Notes: a model not told the origin generated them from the sequence alone. A stretch of 64,000 nucleotides of DNA from Galbibacter sp048266365 (GCF_048266365.1 NZ_JBLWZP010000004.1:1-64000); one strand, 5' to 3'. Shown: positions 8,633 through 18,648, counted from the first letter of the stretch. Program-made: numbers and translations.

Positions 8633-9186
8633 AACGTTGGTTTTTTACTTAAAAATATTAAATTATAAGTTAATGTTCTATGGTAAAGTCACATTTCTTG
8701 ATTCTAAATATGGCAAATGCCTTGTTTTTAAAGGATTCGCAAATAATCAACTTATGCTTTCGAAAAATTAAGCTGCATACTCTTGACATAAATTAAAAAA
8801 TAACCTACATTGGAGAATATTAATTCATAAATAATCTATTGATTGTGAGTGATAAGTGCAGGTTTGAATCGGTTTGTTAATACTTCAGACCAATGAGAAC
8901 CCAAGAGTCAGCCCCCAATAATTATACTTTAGAAGATGTAAAGCTTTAATAATATGAATAATAAGACCCCCTTCTACAAATCCCTAAGGTGAAATAATCA
9001 AGTCCTTGGGAACCAAAAGTCTATTTCTTTCGAAATATTTCAATTTACAGTAACTTAATTTACGGTTAACACCGATTTAATGAGAGTCTATGGAATCAAC
9101 TGTTATTTTGCAATCTATTATAATAAGGGAATCCTCAATTCCGTCGCGTATGTAATAATCAATTTGTAAACCATAATAAATCAAAA
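8633..9186. other. Long gene-less region before the first SusC operon
   Basis: No protein gene seen. It must hold the divergent promoters of the phosphatase (-) and of SusC (+). A small imperfect hairpin (TCCCTAAGG at 8981 with CCTTGGGA ending at 9012) is present. I could not find a confident TAnnTTTG box or a palindromic operator like the one before the second SusC, so regulation here is probably by a different class of factor. Confidence 0.4.
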
Positions 9187-9211
9187 CCGCAATTGCTACG
9201 AACAATTGCGG
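9187..9211 (+). promoter_or_regulatory. Perfect stem-loop in the SusC leader
   Basis: CCGCAATTG (9187-9195) and CAATTGCGG (9203-9211) form a perfect 9-bp stem with a 7-nt loop, ending 41 nt before the ATG at 9253. There is no T-run after it, so it is not an intrinsic terminator. It could be an mRNA leader structure or a DNA site for a dimeric regulator. Confidence 0.6.
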
Positions 9212-9252
9212 ATGATAAAATTAAGCATTGTGCAATCAATTACTTAAAATTT

Positions 9253-12200
9253 ATGTATTTTAAAATTAATCAAAAAAAGTCTAAAAATGTAATTTTTGGA
9301 CTATCTGCACTGTTTCTTTGTCAAACAGGCTTTGCAATGACATCCGAGTCTGTCGGAAATGGAGCTGTAATAGCTTATCGAACTAGTATTCAAGAGACTA
9401 TTACAGGAACGGTTACCGATGATGCAGGAATTCCACTTCTGGGTGCGTCTGTTGCCATAAAAGGAACAACTACTGGTGTAACTACAGATTTCGATGGTAA
9501 TTTTACTATTGAGGCTACTCGTGGTGATGTGCTACAAGTTACCTATGTTGGGTTTGAAACCAAGGAGGTCACTATTGAAGATCAAATGACCCTAAACATT
9601 CAGATGACTGAGAACACCTCTATACTGGATGAGGTTGTTGTAGTTGGGTATGGTACCCAACGAAAAGGGAATCTTACCGGTGCTGTCGGGAGTATTGATG
9701 CTGAGGACATTGCGCTTCGACCTTCACCAGACGTAACAAGCGCACTTCAAGGTTTAATTCCCGGATTAAATATTCAAATGAATTCCGGAGATCCTACAGC
9801 GACTCCTGATATAAATATACGTGGATTTAACTCCATCAACGGAGGTTCTCCACTTGTTCTTATCGATGGAATCGAAGGAGATATTACTAACCTTAACCCT
9901 CAAGATATTGAGAGTATTTCTGTGCTTAAGGATGCGGCTTCTGCTGCTATTTACGGCGCTAGAGGTGCATTTGGAGTTATTATTATAACCACCAAAACTG
10001 GTAAGGAAGGTGATTTGGTAATTAACTATACCAATAATTTCAGTTATACCACTCCTGCAACTCGTAAGGATTTCATTTCTGATCCTTACCTATACGGTAA
10101 AACAATAGACGCAGCGATTAACGGATATAATGGAACTTCTTATACGGGTTATAACGATGAGGATTGGAATACCATCAAAGGTGTTGCCAACGGAAGCATA
10201 GCGCCACACCATGAATTGCAGGCTGATGGAAGCTATAAGTTTTTCTACAAGACTGATTGGTACGACTATTTGTTTAAAAAATGGCAACCTTCAACTATGC
10301 ATAGTATTTCAGTTTCAGGTGGAACTGAAAAACTTAAAGCCTATTTATCTGGAAGAATTTATGAGCGTGAAACAATCAATAACATTCAAGATTCAGAAAC
10401 CACTAGAGACAATTTAAAGTCTACTATTACCTTTCAGGCAAACGATTGGTTGGAATTGTCGAATAACATACTTTTCAGCCACGATATAAATAAGGAATAC
10501 GGAGGTTACAGAACTGGATACGGTGGTGTATTTAGTACCACTACCTGGTATGATCAAATGGCCTTCTATCCTAATTTCATCGATGGAATTCCAACCGAAG
10601 TTGGTCGAGGTGGTACAGGAGGACAAGGTGGCGCTGCGGCGATGGAAGCTGGAGGAAACTGGCGTAACTTCGATACCGAAGAGTTCACCAACACCTTTGG
10701 TGCAAAATTAACTCCTGTTGATAATTTGGTTATTAACTTAAATTACAGCAACAGATTCACCAATACCTCTACGACATACCGATTAAATGAATTTGAATAC
10801 CTGAGTACTGATAAATTAACACCTACTACAGCCGGACTTAACCGATTAACGGAATACCGCTGGAAAGATAAATACAAGGTGTTTAACCTTTACGGAACTT
10901 ACAACCTAGACATCGCTGATGATCATAACTTCAAATTGATGATAGGTTATAACCAAGAAGAATTTGACAGAGACAGAATAGTCGCTGAACAAGGTGGATT
11001 ACTCGTTCCTGATCTTGCCAATCTTTCTTTAGGGACAGAAGTTATGGCAGCAGACGGCTCTGCATTATTATGGTCTGTTCAAGGGTACTACGGACGTTTT
11101 AACTATGACTACAAGAACAAATATCTTCTAGAGATCAATGCTCGTTATGATGGGTCTTCTCGATTCCCGGATGATAGCCGTTGGGGATTTTTCCCTTCTG
11201 TTTCTGCAGGATGGCAAGTGAACAGAGAGAGTTTCTGGGAGCCAATTAAAAACGCCGTTAGTTCATTAAAATTAAGAGCTTCTTACGGTCAGCTTGGGAA
11301 CCAAAGTGTTGGAGTGAATACCTTCCAGCAAATTATGAACGCAGGTCGTTCTTCTTGGTTGGACAATGGAGAGCGTATCAATTATGTAAGTGCTCCAGGA
11401 TCGCTTCCAAGAATTGTGAGTTGGGAAACCACCTCTACGCTTGATTTTGGTGCAGATATAGGCTTTTTAAATAATAAACTTACCGCCTCTTTTGACTGGT
11501 ATGAAAAAAACACTGAGGATATGTACCTTCCAGGAGAACCTTTGCCAGCAGTCTTTGGTGCATCGGAGCCTAGAGAAAACTTAGCTTCTTTAAGAACTAG
11601 AGGTTTTGAACTTGGCATTGGATACCAAGATTCTTTTGATGTCGGTGGCCATCCATTAAGAATTAGCGCAAGTGCGAGTGTGACCAATTTTAAAGGTGTA
11701 ATTACCAAATACAAAAACCCGGAAGGCTTGATGAGCACCTATTGGGAAGGTCAAGAATTGGGTCAGATTTGGGGTTATCACGTAGATGGGCAATTTCAGT
11801 CTGACGAAGAAGCATTGGCCTATCAAAACTCTTTTGAAAACCCTAGCAACAGCCTAGGTAACGTCTACAACTTCATCTTGAATATAGCACAAAATAACGA
11901 GTGGAATAAATTAAGAGCAGGGGATATCAAATATGTGGACGCCGATGGTGATGGTAGAATCGACAAAGGAAACTATACCTTGGAAGATCACGGCGATTTG
12001 CGTCCTATAGGAAATGCGATGCCCAAGTTTCCATTTGGATTTAACATTAGTGCCAATTGGAACCGTCTAGACTTTTCGATCTCAGGGGCAGGTGTGGGTA
12101 AACAAAATTGGTATCCTACAGGAGACATCTATTGGGGTACTTACCAAAGACCTTATCTCTCTTTACTTAGAAAAGATTTGGTGAACGATGCATGGACCCC

Positions 12201-12567
12201 TGAGGGTCGTGGCAAATTCCCACAAATTGACAGGGGATATGCTTCTCTTGGAACTGGTCGTTCCCTATATGAGATGAATGATTATTACCTAGAGAATGTT
12301 GGCTTTTTGAGAATCAAAAACATCACTTTTGGATATACCTTACCACAAGAAGTTACCCGTAAATTCCATGTGGAGCGTTTAAGACTTTACTTCAGTGGAG
12401 AAAACCTAATTACATGGCGTTTTGGAAATCTATCTAAATACATAGATCCAGAGGCCGCAGGTTCAGCCATTGATTATTCAAATCCAGGTGATGCAGTAGG
12501 TAGAGCTGATCTACGCTCATACCCCATAGGAAAAACTTTTTCACTAGGTCTTAATATTACACTTTAA
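9253..12567 (+). CDS. SusC-like TonB-dependent transporter (locus 1)
   Basis: Outer-membrane channel that imports oligosaccharides together with its SusD partner, energised by TonB. Order: signal peptide (about 1-30), CarboxypepD_reg-like domain (about 50-130, beginning ITGTVTDDAGIPLLGA), a VVVGYGTQRKGNLTGAV linker, the plug with NIRGFNSINGGSPLVLIDG and AAIYGARGAFGVIIITTK, then a beta-barrel ending FSLGLNITL. The length of 1104 residues is typical. I chose the ATG at 9253. The TTG at 9193 lies inside the leader hairpin and would add residues before a good signal peptide. SusD follows after 18 nt. Confidence 0.95.
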   Translation: MYFKINQKKSKNVIFGLSALFLCQTGFAMTSESVGNGAVIAYRTSIQETITGTVTDDAGIPLLGASVAIKGTTTGVTTDFDGNFTIEATRGDVLQVTYVGFETKEVTIEDQMTLNIQMTENTSILDEVVVVGYGTQRKGNLTGAVGSIDAEDIALRPSPDVTSALQGLIPGLNIQMNSGDPTATPDINIRGFNSINGGSPLVLIDGIEGDITNLNPQDIESISVLKDAASAAIYGARGAFGVIIITTKTGKEGDLVINYTNNFSYTTPATRKDFISDPYLYGKTIDAAINGYNGTSYTGYNDEDWNTIKGVANGSIAPHHELQADGSYKFFYKTDWYDYLFKKWQPSTMHSISVSGGTEKLKAYLSGRIYERETINNIQDSETTRDNLKSTITFQANDWLELSNNILFSHDINKEYGGYRTGYGGVFSTTTWYDQMAFYPNFIDGIPTEVGRGGTGGQGGAAAMEAGGNWRNFDTEEFTNTFGAKLTPVDNLVINLNYSNRFTNTSTTYRLNEFEYLSTDKLTPTTAGLNRLTEYRWKDKYKVFNLYGTYNLDIADDHNFKLMIGYNQEEFDRDRIVAEQGGLLVPDLANLSLGTEVMAADGSALLWSVQGYYGRFNYDYKNKYLLEINARYDGSSRFPDDSRWGFFPSVSAGWQVNRESFWEPIKNAVSSLKLRASYGQLGNQSVGVNTFQQIMNAGRSSWLDNGERINYVSAPGSLPRIVSWETTSTLDFGADIGFLNNKLTASFDWYEKNTEDMYLPGEPLPAVFGASEPRENLASLRTRGFELGIGYQDSFDVGGHPLRISASASVTNFKGVITKYKNPEGLMSTYWEGQELGQIWGYHVDGQFQSDEEALAYQNSFENPSNSLGNVYNFILNIAQNNEWNKLRAGDIKYVDADGDGRIDKGNYTLEDHGDLRPIGNAMPKFPFGFNISANWNRLDFSISGAGVGKQNWYPTGDIYWGTYQRPYLSLLRKDLVNDAWTPEGRGKFPQIDRGYASLGTGRSLYEMNDYYLENVGFLRIKNITFGYTLPQEVTRKFHVERLRLYFSGENLITWRFGNLSKYIDPEAAGSAIDYSNPGDAVGRADLRSYPIGKTFSLGLNITL

Positions 12568-12585
12568 AACGATAAAAAAATCCAT

Positions 12586-14322
12586 ATGAATACTAAGATT
12601 TTATTCAGTTTTTTAATAGTGTCAAGCTTATTAATCAGCTGTGACGACGACATTCTTGACCTTCCGCCGGAAGATCAATTGGTAGCTGACCAATTCTTTA
12701 ACACTGCCAAGGACTTAGAGGTAGCTACAAACGATTTTTATACCATGTTTCCTACTACAGGAACCTATACAGATGATTCGTCATCAGACAACATCATGTC
12801 CTTAACACCCGCCGCACGAATTAGAGGGGGTAGAATAGTCCCGACCAAACGCGGAAGTGGTGGTTGGAATTGGTCACGTTTAAGAGATATTAACTTTTTC
12901 CTAGAGCATTATAAACAAGTGGACAACCCAGATGCGCAAAAACATTATGGGGGAATCGCAAGATTTTTCAGAGCGTACTTTTACTTTGATAAAGTAGCTC
13001 AGTTCGGTGATGTTCCATGGTATGGCGAAGTTTTAGAGGCTGGTGATGAAAGACTATACAAAGCTAGAGATCCTAGACAGCTGGTAATGGATTCCATAAT
13101 GGCTGATATCGATTATGCAATTGCAAATATTCCTGCTGAAGTAGAGTTAAACAGAGTGACCAAATATACTGCATTACTTCTTAAAGCACGAATTGCACTC
13201 TTTGAAGGAACCTTTAGAAAGTATCACGGGATTAGTGGTGGTGAAGAGTTTTTAACAAAGGCAGCAAACACTGCCGAAGACTTGATGAGCTCAGGAGCCT
13301 ACACCTTATATACAGCTGGTGGTCCACAGGAAGCTTATAGAGGATTATTCTCTCGTAATAGTCAGGATGCCGTTGAAACCATTCTTGCCAGAGATTTTGA
13401 TCAAGAATTGGAAACACACAATTTAGGATACCTAATGACTGCACCCACTATGGGAGGTTGGGGAATGATGAAAGATGCTGTGAACAGTTATTTGATGGCT
13501 GATGGTACACGTTTTACAGAAATTCCAGGTTATCATACTATGGGATTCTATGATGAAATGCAAAATAGGGATCCAAGATTAACGCAGACCACAGCAGGTC
13601 CTGAATTTACAGTTCTTGGGGAATCTGAACAGGAGCCTGTTTCACTAGAATCTTCTACCACCGGATACAGAATTATAAAAGCATTACCGGACAAAAGTCA
13701 ATGGAGTTCTTCCTATTTTGATGTCATCATTTTCCGTTATGCTGAAGCCTTGCTTATTTATGCAGAGGCAAAAGCAGAATTAGGAACCCTTACTCAAAGT
13801 GATTTAGATATCAGTATAAATTTACTTCGTGATCGCGTTGGTATGCCTCATTTAGATATGGCGCAGGCCAATGCTAATCCTGATCCTTATCAAGCGTCTT
13901 TCTATCAAAGTGTAGAGCAAGGTGCCAACAAAGGTGTTGTCTTGGAGATACGGAGAGAGCGAAGAATTGAATTGTTTAATGAAGGCCTAAGATGGCAGGA
14001 CCTCATGCGATGGAAAGAAGGGAAGAAACTTGAGCAACCAATGCTTGGTATATATTTTCCAAGTCTGGGTGCACACGACTTCAATAATGATGGTAAGGCT
14101 GATGTCTATCTTCACCAAGGAGACCCATCTGGAGCTCCACAAAGCATTACTACCTTTATAAATGTGCTTCAACGTCCACTGACCGAGGGTACATCTGGTT
14201 ATATGAATTCTTTTAGTGAAGGTGGTGTATTTGATGAGCAGAGAGATTATTATTATCCAATTCCTATTGAAGACCTACAGTTAAATGAAAATTTAGTACA
14301 GAATCCTAAATGGGAACATTAA
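12586..14322 (+). CDS. SusD-like glycan-binding lipoprotein (locus 1)
   Basis: Surface lipoprotein that lids the SusC channel and binds the glycan. The lipobox ends at Cys19 and is followed by three Asp, the acidic signal for surface export in Bacteroidota. It has the RagB/SusD tetratricopeptide-like helices (for example RFFRAYFYFDKVAQFGDVPW) and a C-terminal IRRERRIELFNEGLRWQDLMRW segment typical of the family. 578 residues. Its last codons overlap the next gene by 13 nt, which indicates translational coupling. Confidence 0.94.
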   Translation: MNTKILFSFLIVSSLLISCDDDILDLPPEDQLVADQFFNTAKDLEVATNDFYTMFPTTGTYTDDSSSDNIMSLTPAARIRGGRIVPTKRGSGGWNWSRLRDINFFLEHYKQVDNPDAQKHYGGIARFFRAYFYFDKVAQFGDVPWYGEVLEAGDERLYKARDPRQLVMDSIMADIDYAIANIPAEVELNRVTKYTALLLKARIALFEGTFRKYHGISGGEEFLTKAANTAEDLMSSGAYTLYTAGGPQEAYRGLFSRNSQDAVETILARDFDQELETHNLGYLMTAPTMGGWGMMKDAVNSYLMADGTRFTEIPGYHTMGFYDEMQNRDPRLTQTTAGPEFTVLGESEQEPVSLESSTTGYRIIKALPDKSQWSSSYFDVIIFRYAEALLIYAEAKAELGTLTQSDLDISINLLRDRVGMPHLDMAQANANPDPYQASFYQSVEQGANKGVVLEIRRERRIELFNEGLRWQDLMRWKEGKKLEQPMLGIYFPSLGAHDFNNDGKADVYLHQGDPSGAPQSITTFINVLQRPLTEGTSGYMNSFSEGGVFDEQRDYYYPIPIEDLQLNENLVQNPKWEH

Positions 14323-15317
14323 GAATTATACACCTACTTTTAGGGGTAGGATTAGGGTGTGTGTTATTCCTGCAAAGTTGCAGGAATAACAACCGCTCTA
14401 CCACAAAAGAAGATCAAACAGAGGAAGTTCAATCAAATACAGCAGTTTCAGATGATGCGCCTTTAGAGGTGGGCTTCGCACTTAGCCTAGGCCGTGTAAG
14501 TCTGGATACCTTAAGTCAGGCAAAAGCTGTGGGCATAGATCACATTGAGGTTTCCGGTTTGAGTATGTTTGTTAGTTCGGATCGAAGCTTTAAAGCGACA
14601 GATCAAGAAATAACTGAAAAATTAACCGCTGTCAAAAAAGCGGCTGATAGTGCAGGAATTAATATCTGGTCGATTCACATGCCTTTTGGTGCTCAAATTG
14701 ACCTTTCTCTTATTGATGAGACCCAGCGTAATGAGGTTGTGGCCATGCATCAAAAGCTACTAGGTTTCCTAAGTATTTTAGAGCCTGAGGTAGTTTTATT
14801 TCATCCGAGTTATTATCTAGGTTTACAAGAAAGAGAAGTGCGTAAAACCCAACTTATTAAATCAGCAACCACATTGAATAAGGATGTTCAAAACATTGGA
14901 GCCACATTGGTTATTGAAAATATGTTAGGGCCAAAACTATTAGTGGATGAGAATAGGGAGCGACCACTGATGCGTACTGTGGAGGAATCCTTGGAGCTAT
15001 TTTCTAAATTACCGAAGTCCATAGGACTGGCGGTGGATACCAATCATATACTTCACGCCGAGCAGCTTATTCTAGCTTTAGGAGGCCGTTTAACCACCCT
15101 TCACATTGCCGATGGTACCGGTGAGGCAGAAAACCATTGGTTTCCTTGTGACTTTAAAGGTAAAAATGACTGGGATAAAGTACTAGCAGCCTTGGAACAG
15201 GTGAAATACAAAGGCCCATTTATGTATGAGAGTTCAGCAAAAGAACTGGAGCAGTATAAGCAATGCTATCAAGAGTTGTATACGAATTATATCAAGCAAC
15301 TGGACAAGGCAAATTAA
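14310..15317 (+). CDS. Lipoprotein of the sugar phosphate isomerase/epimerase TIM-barrel family
   Basis: 335 residues with a lipobox LQSC (Cys24), then an AP-endonuclease-2/xylose-isomerase-like TIM barrel. Visible barrel segments are WSIHMPFG, VVLFHPSYYLG, TLVIENMLG, IGLAVDTNHIL and TLHIADGTGEAENHWFPC, which place His, Glu and Asp residues as metal ligands. Family members isomerise or epimerise sugars, and some exported ones are lyases acting on oxidised glycosides. The exact reaction is unknown. It overlaps susD by 13 nt, so it belongs to the operon. It works in the envelope, unlike the usual cytoplasmic isomerases. Confidence 0.8.
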   Translation: MGTLRIIHLLLGVGLGCVLFLQSCRNNNRSTTKEDQTEEVQSNTAVSDDAPLEVGFALSLGRVSLDTLSQAKAVGIDHIEVSGLSMFVSSDRSFKATDQEITEKLTAVKKAADSAGINIWSIHMPFGAQIDLSLIDETQRNEVVAMHQKLLGFLSILEPEVVLFHPSYYLGLQEREVRKTQLIKSATTLNKDVQNIGATLVIENMLGPKLLVDENRERPLMRTVEESLELFSKLPKSIGLAVDTNHILHAEQLILALGGRLTTLHIADGTGEAENHWFPCDFKGKNDWDKVLAALEQVKYKGPFMYESSAKELEQYKQCYQELYTNYIKQLDKAN

Positions 15318-15334
15318 AATCAATACGAATTCCA

Positions 15335-16417
15335 ATGAAAGTTATAACCACCAGACGACTACTTTTACTACTGCTGTTCATAAACCTTATATCATACGGG
15401 CAGGAAAAAGGAGTAAAGTATTACCCTGCCACTGAATTTGGGATACAAGGCCTTGCGAAAGAAGTAAGTTCCGACAACTATAACCGAATCGATTCACTAA
15501 ACAGTGTGCACATTTCTAAGCGTCTACAAAAGCTCTCTAGAAACGCTGCTGGTCTGTATGTGGAATTTCAGACGAATTCAAGTTTTATTGATTTAAAATG
15601 GGAGTTAGAATCTTATACTATCTTGCGCAATATGACGCCTTTGGCCGTAAATGGATTTGATCTGTACGGATTAAAGGGCTCAACATGGCAATATGTAGAT
15701 TCAGGTATCGCTAAAGGGGAGCAGAATGAAGTTCGAATTATTAAAAATATGGAAACTTCAATGACCAGCTTTAGATTGTACTTTCCACTCTACAGTACCG
15801 TAAAATCCCTAGCTATTGGAGTTGACCCGAAGGCCGCTATGGTAATGACACCTTATAAGGATAAACCTCGGATAGTCATTTATGGCTCTAGCATTACCCA
15901 AGGAGCTTCAGCTTCGCGTCCGGGGATGGCGTTTACTTCCATTATGGCAAGAGCGCTCGATGTAGAGGTTATCAATCTCGGTTTTAGTGGATCTGGTAAG
16001 ATGGAAGCGGAAATGGCTGCCATTATAAAAAAAATAAAAGCTGATGTTTTTATTTTAGACTGTGTTCCCAACCCTTCCCCAGAACAAATCACGGAGCGTA
16101 CCATTCCTTTTGTAAAGCAGCTTCGCGAGGCTCAACCCAATGTACCGATTGTGATGGTGGAAAGCCTTTTTCGGGAAGCTGGGAATTGGAACCAAGTACT
16201 TGGAAAGAACGTGAAAGCGCAAAATGAGGCTTTTTATGCCAGTTACAGGCAGTTACTCAAAAACGGTTATACACAATTACACTACATCTATAGCCAAGAG
16301 CTTATAGGAGATGATCATGAAGCCACTACAGATGGGGTTCACTTTTCTGATTTGGGTCACTATCGAATGGCCATTACCCTGGAAAAGAAATTAAGCACAC
16401 TACTTAACTACAACTAA
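15335..16417 (+). CDS. Secreted GxDLY/SGNH-family esterase
   Basis: 360 residues from the ATG at 15335. The upstream in-frame TTG at 15263 lies inside the previous gene and is rejected. A signal peptide (about 1-22) is followed by a small N-terminal domain with the GFDLY signature (GxDLY family), then an SGNH/GDSL hydrolase domain: IYGSSITQGA carries the catalytic Ser, INLGFSGSGKME the oxyanion Gly/Asn region, and DGVHFSDLGH the Asp-His pair. Such enzymes remove acetyl or other acyl groups from glycans. It starts 17 nt after the isomerase-like gene in the same operon. Confidence 0.84.
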   Translation: MKVITTRRLLLLLLFINLISYGQEKGVKYYPATEFGIQGLAKEVSSDNYNRIDSLNSVHISKRLQKLSRNAAGLYVEFQTNSSFIDLKWELESYTILRNMTPLAVNGFDLYGLKGSTWQYVDSGIAKGEQNEVRIIKNMETSMTSFRLYFPLYSTVKSLAIGVDPKAAMVMTPYKDKPRIVIYGSSITQGASASRPGMAFTSIMARALDVEVINLGFSGSGKMEAEMAAIIKKIKADVFILDCVPNPSPEQITERTIPFVKQLREAQPNVPIVMVESLFREAGNWNQVLGKNVKAQNEAFYASYRQLLKNGYTQLHYIYSQELIGDDHEATTDGVHFSDLGHYRMAITLEKKLSTLLNYN

Positions 16418-16444
16418 ATAGCAAGTAAAAAATAAAAAATAAAA

Positions 16445-17620
16445 ATGACAACTTTTAATAGTACTCTTAAAACACTACTGTGTTCTCTCCTATGCATAAG
16501 TAGTATGCTTGGGCAGGAGGTTAAAGAACGGAATACCAAGATTCAACTTCCCGATATTCCCGGATATATGACCCTAAAAGCCGATTTTCATTTGCATACC
16601 GTTTTCTCTGATGGTCATGTATGGCCAAGTTTCAGAGTACGAGAAGCACAACGTGATGGACTTGATGTAATATCCCTAACCGAGCATATCGATTATGAGG
16701 GCTTTCCAGGGCTATTGGACTACAATAGAGAAGCAGGATATAAGATTGCACAGGATCGAGCCGAAAAAACTGATGTACTTGTCATAAGAGGCGTAGAGAT
16801 CTCACCCAGAGTTCCTCCGTACCACAACAATGCGTTATTTCTTCAAAATGTAGATAAGCTACCTTATGATTATATGAAGGATACACAATCCACCTTTGTG
16901 ATGAAGGATAATATCGAGAGGGAAGAGCTTATGGCACCATTTTTAGAGGTAGAACAACAGGGAGGCTTTGTGTTCTACAATCACCCGTCCTACAATTGGT
17001 GGGACAAAAAAGATAAGGAACTTTTTACCGATATTCACCATGAGTTACTTTCTAAAGGGATTTTAGGAGGGGTAGAAGTGGTGAATTCTGGTCGCTATAA
17101 TCTCATTGCGCATCGTATGGCAGAGAAATACAATCTCACACTTATCGGAAACTCTGATGCTCATTATGAGATTGAAGGTGCTTACAAAACACATCGTCCT
17201 ATGACACTGGTTTTTGCTAAAGAAAAGACTGAGGCTGCCATTAAAGAAGCATTGCTAGATAGGCGAACTATGGTATATTTCGATGATTATCTAGTAGGAA
17301 GAAAAGGTGAAGCAGAACCATTTTTTCAACAGGCTGTTTCGGTTACCGCCAAGAAAATAACTACGGCTAAAGCACCAAAGTTGGAGGTGAGTATTACCAA
17401 TAATTCTGATATTCCTTTTGATTTAACATGTGTTACTGATTATATTGCTACTAATATGCCATTAGGAAAAATCAAAGTTCCTGAGCAGCAGACAGTATCT
17501 TTTGTTCTTTTTCCAGTTTGGGAATATCCACAAAAACTGCAGATCAAAACCACTGTGGAGAATATCTTGATCGCTCCGGATGCGGTGCTGGAAACAGTTC
17601 TTGTTGCGGAGATCAAATAA
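16445..17620 (+). CDS. Secreted PHP-domain phosphodiesterase
   Basis: 391 residues with a signal peptide (about 1-23). The polymerase-and-histidinol-phosphatase (PHP) metal site is complete: DFHLHTVFSDG (His49, His51), SLTEHIDYEG, RGVEISPRV, FYNHPSYNWW and GNSDAHYEI supply the His/Asp/Glu ligands for two or three metals. It resembles exported PHP phosphodiesterases of the kind often annotated as Sb-PDE family, from memory. A C-terminal beta-rich domain (about 290-391) follows. It is 27 nt downstream of the esterase in the operon. Its presence next to a phosphodiester glycosidase points to phosphodiester chemistry. Confidence 0.82.
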   Translation: MTTFNSTLKTLLCSLLCISSMLGQEVKERNTKIQLPDIPGYMTLKADFHLHTVFSDGHVWPSFRVREAQRDGLDVISLTEHIDYEGFPGLLDYNREAGYKIAQDRAEKTDVLVIRGVEISPRVPPYHNNALFLQNVDKLPYDYMKDTQSTFVMKDNIEREELMAPFLEVEQQGGFVFYNHPSYNWWDKKDKELFTDIHHELLSKGILGGVEVVNSGRYNLIAHRMAEKYNLTLIGNSDAHYEIEGAYKTHRPMTLVFAKEKTEAAIKEALLDRRTMVYFDDYLVGRKGEAEPFFQQAVSVTAKKITTAKAPKLEVSITNNSDIPFDLTCVTDYIATNMPLGKIKVPEQQTVSFVLFPVWEYPQKLQIKTTVENILIAPDAVLETVLVAEIK

Positions 17621-17696
17621 TTTTATGCACGCAATTCATTACCTTTAGAACAGGTGAATAAAAGATAAAAGCAGAAAGATTTAAAATAAAGTTTAG

Positions 17697-18551
17697 ATGA
17701 TTAGATATATTGTATTAGGATTTTTACTAACCGTTGGAAGCTTCACTGCTGTACAAGGACAAACAACCGAATCAGCCTCAGCTAAAATTGCGAATGCACA
17801 GTGGGAACGTCAAGCGGTTTCTCCTGAGATTGTTTGGAAACACCACCAATTTGATGATCTATTTGATTCCAAACAAAGCATTACGGTATTTGAAATAGAT
17901 CTTTCCAAGGGAACTATTGAATTAGCTCTACCACATGTTGAATCCGGATTTGTGACCACCAGTGAATTTGCGGAGCAAACAGATGCTATTGTAGCAATTA
18001 ACGGTTCTTTTTTTAATACTAAAACAGGTGGATCCACGGTATTTCTAAAACAAGATGGTAAAGTCTATTCTAGAACGGGAGAGAAATTTACCTCATATAG
18101 AGAGAATGCTGGTTTTGCAGTCAATAAAAAAGGAGACATATCCATAATTGAGCGTCCGGAAGAAGGATGGAAATCTTTGGTGTCGTATCCGACCTTACTG
18201 GCTTCAGGGCCACTTCTGATCAATCAAGAAGAGATCGTGAGCCAAAAAGACCAAAAGTTCAATACCAATCGTCATCCACGAACGGCTATTGGTATTACAA
18301 AAGACAACCGTCTCATCGCTGTGGTAGTTGATGGTAGAAATGCCAATGCGCATGGGGCTAGTATACAGGAACTCTCCATAATTATGGAAGCCTTAGGGTG
18401 TACTGACGCAATGAATCTCGATGGAGGAGGATCCTCTGCAGCATGGGTAAAAGGTCAAGGTATAGTAAACTATCCGAGTGATAACAAAAAATGGGATCAC
18501 CTGGGTGAGCGTGCTGTAGCCAATGCACTTTGCTTTAAGCTAATAAAATAG
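17697..18551 (+). CDS. Secreted phosphodiester glycosidase (NAGPA domain)
   Basis: 284 residues with a signal peptide (about 1-22). The NAGPA (phosphodiester glycosidase) fold is seen in AINGSFFNTKTGG (about 100-112), HPRTAIGITKD, VVVDGRNANAHGAS and the signature MNLDGGGSSAAWV near the C-terminus. The human namesake cleaves GlcNAc from a GlcNAc-1-phospho-6-mannose diester. Bacterial members split glycosyl-phosphate bonds in polysaccharides. It is the last gene of the operon, 76 nt after the PHP gene, and is followed by a terminator. Confidence 0.86.
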   Translation: MIRYIVLGFLLTVGSFTAVQGQTTESASAKIANAQWERQAVSPEIVWKHHQFDDLFDSKQSITVFEIDLSKGTIELALPHVESGFVTTSEFAEQTDAIVAINGSFFNTKTGGSTVFLKQDGKVYSRTGEKFTSYRENAGFAVNKKGDISIIERPEEGWKSLVSYPTLLASGPLLINQEEIVSQKDQKFNTNRHPRTAIGITKDNRLIAVVVDGRNANAHGASIQELSIIMEALGCTDAMNLDGGGSSAAWVKGQGIVNYPSDNKKWDHLGERAVANALCFKLIK

Positions 18552-18598
18552 ACTTTAACAGGCCTAAGTTTAGTAAAGCCTATGAGTGGTAATACTAT

Positions 18599-18648
18599 AA
18601 TCACAGAACCAATAATGGTTTTTACAACAAATTATCGCTTCTGTGATT
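18599..18648 (+). terminator. Terminator of the locus 1 operon
   Basis: AATCACAGAA (18599-18608) pairs perfectly with TTCTGTGATT (18639-18648) around a 30-nt loop and is followed by TTTATT. The run of T favours the + strand. Confidence 0.6.

Noticed and set aside
9193..9252. TTG at 9193 as the SusC start
   Set aside because: It lies within the perfect hairpin 9187-9211 and would add 20 residues ahead of a normal signal peptide. ATG at 9253 fits better.
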